A stretch of DNA of 64,000 nucleotides from Tenebrio molitor (taxonomy: Eukaryota; Arthropoda; Insecta; Coleoptera; Tenebrionidae): NCBI RefSeq assembly GCF_963966145.1, contig NC_091049.1, positions 2,356,001-2,420,000 on the forward strand, in the 5' to 3' direction. The notes under the pieces are model-generated. The model worked only from the letters and a program-made list of their open reading frames with translations, made no database searches and was not told where the DNA came from. The translations under genes and the position numbers were made by a program. The first letter of the stretch is position 1. Each line of letters starts with the position of its first letter. This document shows positions 12,889 to 24,100 of this stretch, in pieces.

Positions 12889-12894
12889 AATAAA
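12889..12894 (+). promoter_or_regulatory. Poly(A) signal of the protease gene
   Basis: AATAAA 38 bases after the stop codon, with a second overlapping AATAAA directly after. Confidence 0.7.
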
Positions 12895-13233
12895 ATAAAT
12901 ATGACAGTTGCATTATTTGATTTTTATTTATGCCAAACTACTAATTGGGGAATTTTGGCGTTTCAAAAAGCGAAGGTGGCAACACTGGAAATGTCAAAAT
13001 TGACAGCACATCAGTTGGGACTTCTGTTTTTTGCTAAATAATGAATTAAAGATGATTTTTTATTTATCTAGATTATTTATTGAACGTTTCTTTCCGTAAA
13101 TGCGGTGTTGTTTAAAATGTCTGGTTTATTTTTGTTCCCCGCACCTTTACATTGGATTAAATACAGAAAGAAGATGTGAAGAGAGCAAGAAACGGATGAA
13201 CGAGCATTTTTTCAGTCTTCAAGAGTATTTATA

Positions 13234-13610
13234 ATAGAGATATTTTCATATTTCATGGCGGAAACAAAGGACTGAGAAATGTCACAAATTTGTTTTGTCA
13301 GTGTCAAATTTCTTAAAGACGTTCGTGATTTCGACAGAAATGTAGCAAATTGGCAATAAGAAAGTTATTCATCGTCGAACTAGAGAAATAATTTGTAATA
13401 CGTTTGATTATATGAGAATAACTTTTCCTTTTGAAGCACTGAGAAAAATTGGTTTCCTTAGAATTTGTTTTTTCAATCTATTTAGCGAAAATTTAAATTT
13501 ACCTAGACATTCCTTTTTACGGCGTTTATGAGAAATTTGACACTGACAATACATTTTTGTGACATTTCTCAATCTTTTGTTTCCGCCACCAAATATGAAA
13601 ATACCTCTAA
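13234..13610. mobile_element. Foldback element (inverted repeat, about 377 bp)
   Basis: The left arm (13234-13330) contains ATATTTTCATATTT, GGCGGAAACAAA, GAGAAATGTCACAAA and GTCAGTGTCAAATTTCT. The same blocks occur in inverted order at about 13500-13607. No transposase. The exact ends and target duplication were not resolved. Probably a MITE. Confidence 0.65.
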
Positions 13611-14984
13611 CAGCAAAATGAGGTGGAGAGCAAAAAGGATAAAAAGAATCCGAAAATAAGTATGTTGTGCAAAATTTTCTGTCAGTTTTACAAAAATCGG
13701 GAGGAAGGTGATAGGGAAGATTTTTCATCGTGATCTTCCGTCAAAGAGAAGATAAATGTTGCACAGTCCCAAAAATAGTTGGTCGTTTTGCATGTGCTGT
13801 GGATTATTGAAAAATAAAGCCTAAACCAGTGCTCATGTTGTTATTTTATAATAAGCCAACGCTTTGAAATAATGTTCTCTATTTTACAGATGTGCGTCAT
13901 GCGTGCAAAAGGACGCATCGTCGTTTATTTATCTTGGATAAATAACGAGCACGACATAAAGATAATTGCGATGAGGATGAAGAAAAAAAGACGGAAGCAA
14001 GTTTGGGAGAAACGAAATAAACAGTCTTCACTTTCTAAAAAATGAGAGAGGATTAAAAATAAAGAGCGTTAATTTCTATCTTCGTGCTTTAGATATGAAA
14101 GCAGATTTAAAAACATTTTACTCTGAGTTGAAGGATCAATGCTTCAGTAAAGAAAAGTACAAGTTTCGCGGCAGACTCGGTCAGTTTTTGTGAACAATTT
14201 GAAGAATAAAACGTTGTTGGTTTGTCGCGGATAACCTGTACAGATGGTATTTCAGTGAAGCTTTGATTGGTGAAGATTTGAAGGTCACCGGAAGTTGTGA
14301 AAATGGCAAACAATTATTTAAAAAACGGCTGTTATAAAACACGACATAAAAATCTTTTATATGTGCGATAAAATCAATTCTGATAAAAGAAAACTTCACA
14401 GAGAAATATAACGGGTCTTCAAATAAATTTAAATTTAGAGCAACCTATGGAAATTCAATTGTTTGCAACATTTTTCCAGCGTAGAAAATGACACAAGAAA
14501 CGTCTGACATTTTAACGAAATATAATTAGGTTAGAAAATATTTTTAATTTTTGTAGTGCATTGTCCCTATTCCCCCTCCACGGAATATGACAATATAAAA
14601 TTGGGAAAAAGCGTACTATGTAACCTGTACTCCAGAGAATAATTAGTTACCTACAAAAATTACTTTACAGTGTTAACAGAATTAGAATGTCGCCTACGCC
14701 TACTCTAAATATATATTTATTTGAAGGCCCGATATTTATTAACGAAACGAACTTGTGACCTTGGATATAATTGTTGCAACGTCAGGTGCATTATTTTATT
14801 CTCTCATCGTGAAGCGTTCCCAATGAAATGAAACACCGAAATGGCGGTTTAAAATTTATTTATGCAAATTGAATACAGCGCCAGTTTCACGTTTTTACGT
14901 TTTACAGCAACGAAAATGGACCAGTGATTCTAGAGTTTTGCAAAAAGTGTGGTGGCAAACCTTGCAATGATTGGTCTGAGCGTA
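13611..14984. other. AT-rich spacer
   Basis: No supported gene, RNA or clear repeat was seen on either strand; open frames are short and of low complexity. Confidence 0.5.
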
Positions 14985-15219
14985 CAGTTGGTTGCAAAAA
15001 AAAAAAAACGGAAATTGAACATTTTCCTAATGTAAATTTGGTTTTGCCCATTTGTCAATTTAATTGTCTACTTGACAATACTTATCAAATAATTTTTAAA
15101 AATGTTGAATTTTGACCATAATTCTAACCTATCTCTCGTAAGGTTTCACACTATGAAAAAAATGTAAAAATGTGTCAATTTTATTCTGACAGTTCCTAGT
15201 TTTTTTTTGCAACCAACCG
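14985..15219. mobile_element. TA-flanked MITE (235 bp)
   Basis: The left end CAGTTGGTTGCAAAAAAA is mirrored by a right end reading CGGTTGGTTGCAAAAAAA on the other strand. TA lies immediately outside both ends (14983-14984, 15220-15221). No coding capacity. Confidence 0.8.
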
Positions 15220-15244
15220 TACACCCACTTGAAGCAACAAAATA

Positions 15245-15487
15245 CCGGGTAATTTTAAATGATTGTGACTTTTTTTCTTAAGTTGGAAACATTTTTCATA
15301 AATTATTTTGGCAAACTTGATACCTTAATCAACACATTGGCGTACGTACGTCATTTTGGCATTTTATATATTAATAAATAGGCGAGGACGCCTATGTTTA
15401 TGTCAACTATCACATTAAAAAGCAGAATAACCAACAATAATATTACCAACCTATGAAAAAAAGTCACAATCATTTAAAATCACCCGG
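15245..15487. mobile_element. TA-flanked MITE (243 bp)
   Basis: Termini CCGGGT(A/G)ATTTTAAATGATTG are inverted and nearly perfect for over 30 bp, with TA on each side. It begins 25 bases after the previous MITE. Its subterminal TTTAAATGATTGTGAC resembles the TCTAAATGATTGTAGT of the element at 4913-5229, so the two may be relatives. Confidence 0.87.
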
Positions 15488-16656
15488 TAGATTAACAACA
15501 GCAGTTTCAATCATCGGCAAATGAACAAAGTGGAAGAATGTTATGTTGTACGAGGAAGCAAAAATTGGAGCGCAGAGATCGGTATGAGCTCTGTGGTGCC
15601 CGTGTGGCGTGGCGTTAGCTAACATATTTCGGATGAAATCGCCTGTAAGAATCGATGCCTCTTTCGTTTTTCTCTTATACGTATGTCGAAAATTAAAAAA
15701 CATAAGTTCCAGTAGCATAACATTTCGTTTTTTCACTCTCTACAAGACCCTGCAAATCGAAAATAAAAAAATAAATTTCATAACACATACCTATATCTTT
15801 TTCCTTACACATTTTTGCACATTTTTTGTGTGGTTTTACGTATTTTTAAAGTGAATAAAATCTGTACGAAAAGAAACGAGATGCCATCCCAAAAGAGATA
15901 TGTTTTGGGATAATTATTAAATTTAATTTTTTACTTTCTGTTCTCTAATAAAGGACATTTCTTGCCACTGGAACTTCTTCGCTCTCCTTCAGTTTTCTAG
16001 ACACAAGCGAAAAATGAAAAAAACACCGATCGCAACCCTTAATATGCTTCTCGACGGTTTTCTTTCCTGTAGCCCACCCTGTATACTTGCGAAGCTTGGT
16101 TTACAAGCTGCGAACATTACAAATTATATTCCCTAGTCGTTGGTTTCACAGCACAAACAACTGACACCGACTCTTTATGGAACTCTTAAATTCACCACTT
16201 TTCATTTTCACCGACACTACGAAGCTTTCACAATTTCACAAACAGCTTCGACGCGTCAGGATGAACTCGATACTCCAGGAGCGCTGGAGAAGTTGTTGGA
16301 TCCTTGACCACCGGATTCGACAGGATAATGTGAGTTGTGACAGACCTCGATCAATCTCGTGCAAATAATACCAGTGCGATTATTCTTTTAAATGGTATTT
16401 CATTGATTTCACACCTGCCTCCCAAATTCCACCGACATAATAAGTCCCAATGTTTCGGATGGTCCGTCTTTATCCAGATTAATTTCGTGATTGTCTACGA
16501 ATTTCCGTGGCAATAACGATTTATTACTTGATACCCACTTGGTGAAAACCACCACGATTTAATCATTCGACGGTCTTAGCTCCCGAGCTCGTATTGTGTA
16601 AAGTTTTTATGTTTATTTATTGTTATTGTAAAGAGCTTCACAGTAAATAATGTATA
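15488..16656. other. AT-rich spacer
   Basis: No supported gene or RNA was seen; open frames here are short and lack recognisable motifs. Confidence 0.5.
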
Positions 16657-17020
16657 AAGTCCATTCAAAAATCAAAAAACCACCAACGTCGCATTTTCCT
16701 CGATAATTACTATCGGCAACGCTGTCTAGTGTAAAATTTGGTGACACTTGTAATTTTGAGGTTAAATGTTTATTAAGTGTCTTGTTTTTCTGGGCATGTT
16801 TAAGTAAAAATAATAAGAATCAATAAATAAATGAAATGTGCTGCTAATAAAACAATATGAACGAAATTCAAAGATCAAAGCAATTGAATTTTATTTTGAA
16901 TCAAATAAATGTCATAATTTATAGTTGCCAGCGTAGTATGAAAAAATATCTACCTAGGGTTTTTTAAATTTTACCAACCTAAAGCAACAGGTGGTGGTTT
17001 TTTGATTTTTGAATGGACTT
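16657..17020. mobile_element. MITE with perfect 28-bp terminal inverted repeats
   Basis: AAGTCCATTCAAAAATCAAA and the following AAACCACC occur at the left end and in exact reverse complement at the right end (364 bp overall). The interior resembles the MITE at 45451-45830 (CAC(C/T)AACR(T/C)YGCATTTT.CCTCGA block). No TA duplication is evident, so it may belong to another superfamily, or the ends may extend slightly further. Confidence 0.8.
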
Positions 17021-17169
17021 GTTTGTCAAATCAGAATTCAGTCGACTGTTCCCTCCCTGAAAAAAAATTGTCGAGGGTGCCATGCCTCGGTGGTCATGAC
17101 GAATCTGTTTACATGTATTGTTTTGTCATTTTTTTCTAAATAGTATTCCAACATCATTTTCTGTTCAAG

Positions 17170-19135
17170 ATGAAAATCACAGCATTACGCTCAATAGGCA
17201 AAATTAATCGCGATGTATTGCAAAATGTAAGTCTGGGCGACTGCGGTACACCCATTTCTAACCCATCCCCCAGTCCCGTAGATTCTTTTCATTCAAATTC
17301 GAGATGACACCGGCCAATCGCATCTCAGAACCACAAGAGGAACCCAAGTCCCCCGTTCCGGAGGAGCAGCAGCTCCCCAAGAACCCCAACTTCCGGTACA
17401 ACGTGTGCCAGCCGCGGACCAGCCCCGTGGAGCGGCCCACGAACGCGGGGGACGTGGTGGCCTCCCAGAAGCAAACGGTGAAGGCGGCAATCGAGGAGCA
17501 GCACCTGCAACCCTCCATGCTGCCCGAATACTTCCAGAAGCAGATGGAGAAGAACGTGCTGATCAACCCCGAGCCGGAACCCAACGAGGAGGACCGCATC
17601 AACAAGGGCCACAACCCCAACAACCAGAGGTGAGGTTTGAAGGTGTCGAAACAATAGGTTCGATCGCGACTCGTTTCAGAAGGTTCCAGGTGTCGAAGAC
17701 GTACGCCAATGCGATCCTCCCCCTCAAGAGCGTGAAGCTGGCCAACCCTTTTCCAGAACCTGTCAAAATGATGATGTCCAGGACCGTCTCCGACGACGAG
17801 AAGGCCGAGCAGATGCTGGCGGAGTCGCGGAGCCAACGCAACATCTCCGAGTGGGGCAACAAGCCCACCTCGTCCACCTTCAGGACCTTCAGCACCGAGG
17901 TGAAACGGTGGTACTCGTCGAAGAGCGTGTCCAGCAGCGACAAGTGCAAGAAGTTTACCAAGAAGAAGACCCAAGGCTGTCCCAAGATGCGGCTGCCCCA
18001 CTGCCCCCCGCAAGTGCGAACCAGATGCGACCGAATCGCTAAGCATGTACGTACTGGTGAAGTGTTCATGATGAATTTGTAATTGTTTTTGGACCAATAA
18101 AGTTTGGCTTATTTGCACTGGTGTCTTTCTTTGTAGATTGACTGCAAAAAACAAGAAGCACCCTATCCTGCGTATAGCGAGTTCTGTCACGAAGACATCG
18201 AGGAGAAACCGTCGGAGTGCAAGATCTGTCCGTGGAAGCCCGAGGAGAATCCCAATTTCAAGCCCCAGAAGAAGAAGCTCCACACTTCGATTTATCCCAG
18301 GGCGATGAGGCGCAGCGGCCTCGAGATGGACTGGCACCAGTACAGCAACGAAGAGGTAGCCCCCGCCGAAGCCGAAGAACTCCCCGAAGGCATGCAGTGC
18401 GATCTGCGTAAAGTATGCGAACGCGTCGGCCGCGACCCGATGCGTACACTTGAGAATGTTGCAGCCCGCGTGCGAGAGGCCGAAAAATCGCCGCTGCCCT
18501 CCAACCAAAGAAGAAAAGAAGAAACAAGTGGAGGAGAAGAAGAAGAAGGAGAAGCCGAAGAGCGAGTGCATCAGCGAAATACTCGACGGCAAGATTTTGC
18601 CGGCGGAAAGCGCGCGCAATCTCGTATCGCTGCGCGGGGCCAAGAAAGAGAAAGACACAGGACACGGCCACTGCAAAATCAAGAAATTTAAATTCCCCAA
18701 CTGCAAAGAACCCGTCAGGAAGCAGGAACAGACGAACGTGGAGGGCGTCTGCCCCCCCAAGAAGAAGAGGCCCAAGATCCGCGACTGCCCCCCTGACGAA
18801 GAGAGCAAGTGCATCAACGTGGACCAGATCGTCGAGCAGTACGACCTCAGCTCCGACAAGGGTAGGCCGGAGAAGGACAAGAAATGCCCCAAGATTGACA
18901 TGACCGTGTTGAAAGAAGTAAGTAGGGGAGGGGGACAGGTTGGCGGTTAATCGAGGTGAATTTCAAGGAAGTGGAAGACGACGATCCGTGCGGGCTGAAG
19001 AGAAGAGGAACGACGAAAGTGTGTCCGTCTGATCTTCTCAAGAAGAAGAGGAGGAAGCCCAGGAAGAAGACGAGCGCAATCATTACACCCGTCGACTCCA
19101 AGAAAGAACCACCGCAACCCACCAGAACGATCTAA
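17170..19135 (+). CDS. Cys/Pro/Lys-rich protein of unknown function
   Basis: Six exons (17170-17226, 17274-17629, 17680-18046, 18137-18412, 18465-18917, 18968-19135) give about 558 residues, with introns of 47-90 bp. The N-terminus (MKITALRSIGKIN, then SRRFFSFKF) is basic and free of acidic residues except one Asp, like a mitochondrial targeting peptide (inference). The remainder is hydrophilic, with repeated Cys-Pro elements (GCPKMRLPHCPP, RRCPPTKE, VCPPKKKRPKIRDCPPD) and long Lys/Glu runs. I do not recognise the family. Such composition recalls rapidly evolving, testis-expressed insect sperm proteins, but that is only an analogy. The last intron could end at 18955 (38 bp) or 18967 (50 bp), both in frame; 50 bp was preferred. 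A 547-codon antisense open frame here is a composition shadow. Confidence 0.78.
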
Positions 19136-19166
19136 ATGTTGTGCTCACCAAATAATTGACGACAAA

Positions 19167-19172
19167 AATAAA
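19167..19172 (+). promoter_or_regulatory. Poly(A) signal of the Cys/Pro-rich gene
   Basis: AATAAA 32 bases downstream of the stop codon. Confidence 0.65.
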
Positions 19173-19470
19173 AATCAAAAAATAGTTTAAAATGGCGGCG
19201 TTTGATTAACTCGACAGGCGTACCAACCGACAGTTGCGATTTTGTACAAAAAAAATTGCAACGAGCGGACAGTTCGAGGTTTGGACGTTCACAATTGTTC
19301 AAAAATGTTGCAAGCGTTGGTAATATTTCTAATTTCAAAAGGTTTTGAGTAAGTTTTCAATGTTGAAAATGGTCGAGTGGCGTCGGTTTTTGTTTTGAGC
19401 GGTTGGTAGTCGTGTGAAATGTCAACGCTTGAACGCTTGAGAGTTTTGAAAAGTTCGGTGAAATAAAACG

Positions 19471-19476
19471 TTTATT
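19471..19476 (-). promoter_or_regulatory. Poly(A) signal of SLC10A7
   Basis: AATAAA on the minus strand (TTTATT on plus), about 54 bases beyond the SLC10A7 stop. Confidence 0.6.
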
Positions 19477-19529
19477 GGGTTAGATTAACAAATCGAAGCG
19501 GTGATGTGGAAGCGTCAAGTGGGGTTACG

Positions 19530-20782
19530 TTAGACGGGAGGCCTCTTGCCTCTATACGCGTGCACCCAGTCTTTAAGTTGGGACACCATCAAACCGCCCA
19601 GGATGATCTGAGTGGGGTGGTAAACCAGCAGCGGTAGACTAATCTGGCTCAGATGGGAGTACCCGTGGAACATGATGCGCAAAATTGGAATGCCTGCAAT
19701 ATCAGGTATGTATGAGTGCGCTCAGTTCTCGGAAAACTACCTAGAGTCAGCGATTTGTGCGTCGAGCAGAAAATTATCGCTACGGTGTCTTGAGCGGTGA
19801 AGTAATGGTGCAGATATTGCGCCATGGAGTAACTGACTCCCATCAGTACCATTTGCATGAACAACACTAAAACGAGACGTCGTAAAGTTAGGTTCGTGCG
19901 ATGCGGACGCGTACCTGAGAAGACCGAGGCGAGAATGTCGGGGGCGCTCAAGCCCGTTTCGGGCGTCTCGAAAGTGTCGCAGAACGTGGTGTAAATGACG
20001 AAAAGGAGGGCACACTGACTGATGGAGTTTAAAGGAAGAGTGTGCCCCCTGAATCCGGCGAAGTTGCGAATTATTTGCCCCATGAACAGGGGTATGAGTA
20101 CTGTGGTGACGAGCTGGATCATGGTCCCCACCAGGGGCACAATAGTGGTGTAGCCCAGCTGGAACTTGATGGTGTAGTAATGATCATTTAAGTGTGTTAC
20201 TCACGTTAAACAAAAGGGAAAGGGGTGTTATTATGACTCCCAAGAAACTCCCCAAGACTGAGTTGAATATGGCAGCGGTCTCGTTCCCGTGCGCCGCTCG
20301 CGTCAGAATCACCGCGCTGGAGACTGGAGGCGGCATGCATGCTACGGTTATGAGACTGAGCAGCATAAATGTTGGTGTTGCAGTTGAGCGCAACTCACCC
20401 CTTCAAGACCCACGAGTTGACTCCCAACAGGGTCAACAGTTGAGTGAATAGTTGCGCGAAAATCGGTACGAGGACGAACGTGAACGCTTGAATGAACAAA
20501 TGCAGTTTGTATTGTTGGAATGTGTACAGGACGCTGTCGGTTTTCAGTGAAATTCCGCTGATGAGGAAGATTAACGAGACGGCCCCATATTTCACGGAGT
20601 ATTCGGTGCGGAGGGGCCCTGAAACCGCACGATTTTGGCTTGTTCGGGATTTGGAGGTTAGGTTTTTAACCTTGTTTGGAACCCAGTTGGGGGTAGAGTG
20701 CGGCCAAAAATATGCACCCCAGGATACCCACCAGGAGCCAGTTTTTACGTAGGTACTCATAAACGGGGATCCGGCGGTTCAT
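19530..20782 (-). CDS. SLC10A7: Sodium/bile acid cotransporter 7 homologue
   Basis: Six exons, in transcript order 20782-20671, 20618-20399, 20355-20205, 20158-19915, 19866-19741 and 19693-19530, encode 338 residues, close to the human 340. Diagnostic matches to the family are SGISLKT, ACMPPPVSSAVILT, ETAAIFNS.LGSFLG, YTTFCDTF and TVAIIFCSTHKSLTLG, followed by a final VYHP.QIILG helix. Many hydrophobic segments indicate a polytopic membrane protein. In vertebrates SLC10A7 sits in the Golgi/plasma membrane and affects calcium entry and glycosylation; it does not transport bile acids. All introns are 43-52 bp. Its stop faces the upstream plus-strand gene and its start lies about 350 bases from the dikinase 3' end. 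Confidence 0.96.
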
Positions 20783-21113
20783 TTTGGTCCATTAAAAAAG
20801 AAAATTCGGCAGGAACATGTAGAGGTTATGTTTTGGTGTTTGACAGTTCTGACGGTCGCAGGTCGTTCCGGCCAAAGGACGCACGGAAGAAATTGATTTT
20901 TTGTTTCTAAGTTTATTTATTGATCAGCTACGCACACGTCAGCTTGGCATTTAATATAAAAAAACTCAAAAACACCAGATATTTGGAAAATCTTTTGCAT
21001 AAGAATTATTTCAATTGTTGTCTTTTTTGCCAATGTTCTATAAACTCGGTTGACATGACGACTCAATTGCACCAGTTAGAATGGTTAAAAGAAAAAATCC
21101 CATTGGTTATCAT

Positions 21114-21119
21114 TTTATT
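21114..21119 (-). promoter_or_regulatory. Possible poly(A) signal of the dikinase gene
   Basis: AATAAA on the minus strand only about 11 bases after the stop. A second candidate lies near 20909-20918. The first would give a very short 3' UTR. Confidence 0.4.
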
Positions 21120-21129
21120 GTTTTGACAT

Positions 21130-24100
21130 TTATATCAGTTCGATTGTACCGGTTTTGCCCGAAAGAACGACATTATCTCCTGTTTTAAACATTTTCGTTG
21201 CCCCTTTGGCCCCCACGATGCACGGTAAACCATATTCCCTCGCAATCACGGCACCTAAAAAAATCATAATTTTTTGTATAGGGTGGACCATAAATTGCAA
21301 ATTACCGTGCGACACCAGTCCTCCCAGTTCGGTCGCAATTCCGCCCAACATAGGAAAGTACGGCGACCAACCTATATCGGTACAGTATGTTATCAGTACG
21401 TCACCTAAAACGAGATGGCATTGTAATGCAATGTGGGCGTGTCTTTCTCTCCGGACCGTCTTTCAATTGGTCGATTTCAGCCAAATCGGTGATGACGCAA
21501 GCCCTAGCCTGGACCACACCTGCGCACACCGGAGTCCCCTCGCATTTAACTTTTCCGGCGCCGGTCCGGGGAATGAAATCTCTATTTTCCGGCTGCGGAA
21601 GTCCGTAGCTTATTTCCGGGAATTTCAGTTTGTCCCACTTGGGATAGAGTTTCTGTCTTTTGGATGCTCTGTAAAAAGACAGTGAGAGGAGTTCGAGGGA
21701 GTTTGGGGCGTTACTTGGTGATCAGGACGGGGCTCCGTTCGCTTCTTTGGATCAGTTGTCCCACTTCGTAGTGAGTCAAGTGGAAGATCAGTTCTTGGTC
21801 GGGTATGAGACCGGCGAGAGTCATCTTCTCACCCAGAACTCTGTACGCGATGCGCAGTTTGTTCACCAATCGGACGCTCTCGGATTTGGTCTGTTCGCGG
21901 ATGCCAACAGCGCGCCTGCTCTTCTTCATGAGGAACTTCAAGATCGTGCGAGTGGCGGACCGCTTCGGGGACGCCAGCCCGGCGATGACGTCGTCGAGGG
22001 ACCCCGCGGTCTTCGTCTGTTTGGGCGTCGTCGTCTTGCAATTCGACTGGATCATTCGGACGACGTCGCCGGGACTGGTGCCCCAGGTGCGGCTGTAGAT
22101 GTCAAACTGCAACACGAATCGTCATTTTGACGTCGAGCTAGTCGCGGACGTTCACCTCACGCAGCGCTCTGTGACCGTGCTCTCGCAGGAAGCCCTCGAA
22201 GACTTCGGCAGCTTTCGGCGCGTTCTCCTCGAGCCACTTTCGTCCTTGCTGGGGCTCCAGCGCGACGAACTGGTCCGCTTGACCGTCCTCGATCAAGATC
22301 CTGGCGATGTCGGCGAGAGTCGACGGGATCTCGGCGGAGATGACGTCCTCGCACGACGACAACAACATGGCGACGTCGTTGTAGTGGTCCACGTTGAAGT
22401 CTTGCTGGTTCTCGGCCAGGACCGACATCGCGAAGACCTGGTAGCTCACCGAGGTCCTGGTGGTGAGACAGTGCAGTTGCAGAACTTGCAACAACTTCTC
22501 CAGGAAGTTGTCGATTTTGACGTAGATGTCCTCGGGAGTGTCTCTTTGTCTGTCGATCCCCACGTCGACGGTTCTCGCGATGGTCTTGCTCAACTTGACG
22601 TTCTCTTCGTTCCGCCACGCAATCTGCACCATCTGGACCAACTCCTTGAGATTGTGCAAGGCTCCGGCGGGTCCGAATCGACCCAGAGACAGCGAGTGGA
22701 TCGTTTCGTTGATGATCGGGTGGCCGAAGATCGCCAAGTCGACGATCTTCGACGTGATGTTGACGGTCTTGGAGACGTTGAAGTGGATGGAAGCTATCAC
22801 GTCGACGAAGAGGTGGTGTTGGAACGTTGGCAAACACTTGAACACGTAGGGGTCGTTCGCGTTCGCGATGCTCCTCTGTATGGCCGCGTCGATGCATCCA
22901 GCCACGGTTGACAATGTCAGGACGGAGATGGCGCCGGGAAGGATCTCTCCAGTGTTGGCAACAGTGTAGACCGTGTCTTCGCTCAGCGTTGCCACGTCGA
23001 ATTCGTGCAACAGCTCGGAGTCGCTCCAGGCGTGGAGGGTGGTGACGGGTCGCGATTGGAGGAGGAACAGGCGACCTTGACAGTAGGCCCACTCGATGTC
23101 GCGTGCACTTCCAAACTCCTCCTCCAGTGACACGCCCACTCGTCCAAGATCCAGGGCTTGGTTGTCCGTAACGCTGAATCCTTCCAGTCCTTCAGTGTCT
23201 TCGACGCCCTCGTCGGACATTCTCGTCATCTTGCCCTTCGATCCCAAGGTCTTGGATTTGATGGTGAGGTCGTTGTCGAAGGTTCGTTCGAGGATGACGG
23301 TATCGGGTTCGCTCCGCCCCGAGACCACGCTCTCTCCCAGGCCGTGATTGGCCGTGATGACGATGTGGGCGGGGTTCGCGGTGGAGGGGTGGCAAGTGAA
23401 GAGGACGCCTGCGCAGTCCGCCGGCACCATCCTCTGGACCACCACCGCCATCTGCGACGCGATCGGAAGGCCGTGCTTGTGCCGGTACTGGACGCTCTGA
23501 TAGGCGAACAAGGACGCCCAACAGGACGAGATGGCTTTGATGACGTCGTCGGGAGTGGTGCACCCCAGGAAGGTTTCGTTTTGACCGGCGGCCGACAGCT
23601 CTTCGGAATCTTCGCCAATCGCGGAGGATCTCACCGCCCATCTCTCCACCGCGACGACATCGTCCTTTTTGACATTACCGAGCGCACGGAGCACCTCCTC
23701 CTTGATCTCGGCCAGGACCTCTTCCTCCCGGAACGTCTTGACAGTCCTGGGAGTAGACAAGTGAGCGCCAAGACGACCAGATCGAATCGACTTACTGCGA
23801 ACACGCCAGTTCGAGGTCGGCACCTCTGGTGCGACCGCAGCAGATGTCGTCCAGGATCGCCACGGCCTTCTTCATGTTGAAGTTGACCTCCAGCTGCCTG
23901 TCGAAGGCGTTGACGGTCACGACGAACCCGTCGGGGACGGAGAACTGCCCGGAAAATTACTACACCCGTTCAGAATGTCGAAATGTTTACCTCGGAGGAC
24001 CTCAAGGACGACAGCATCGCCAGGGAGGACCCTTTCCCGCCGGTCAGCCGCACGATCTTCGATTGTTTGTCGGCGAGGGCGGTCACGTAACAGCCGGGCA

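Noticed and set aside
17258..18901. 547-codon open frame antisense to the Cys/Pro-rich gene
   Set aside because: It results from the Lys/Glu/Pro-rich sense exons read in reverse (Leu/Phe/Gly-rich). It crosses good splice sites of the sense gene and has no domain.
22099..23880. Long plus-strand open frames over the dikinase exon
   Set aside because: They are shadows of the GC-rich 1.6-kb coding exon. The minus strand carries the recognisable ATP-grasp domain.
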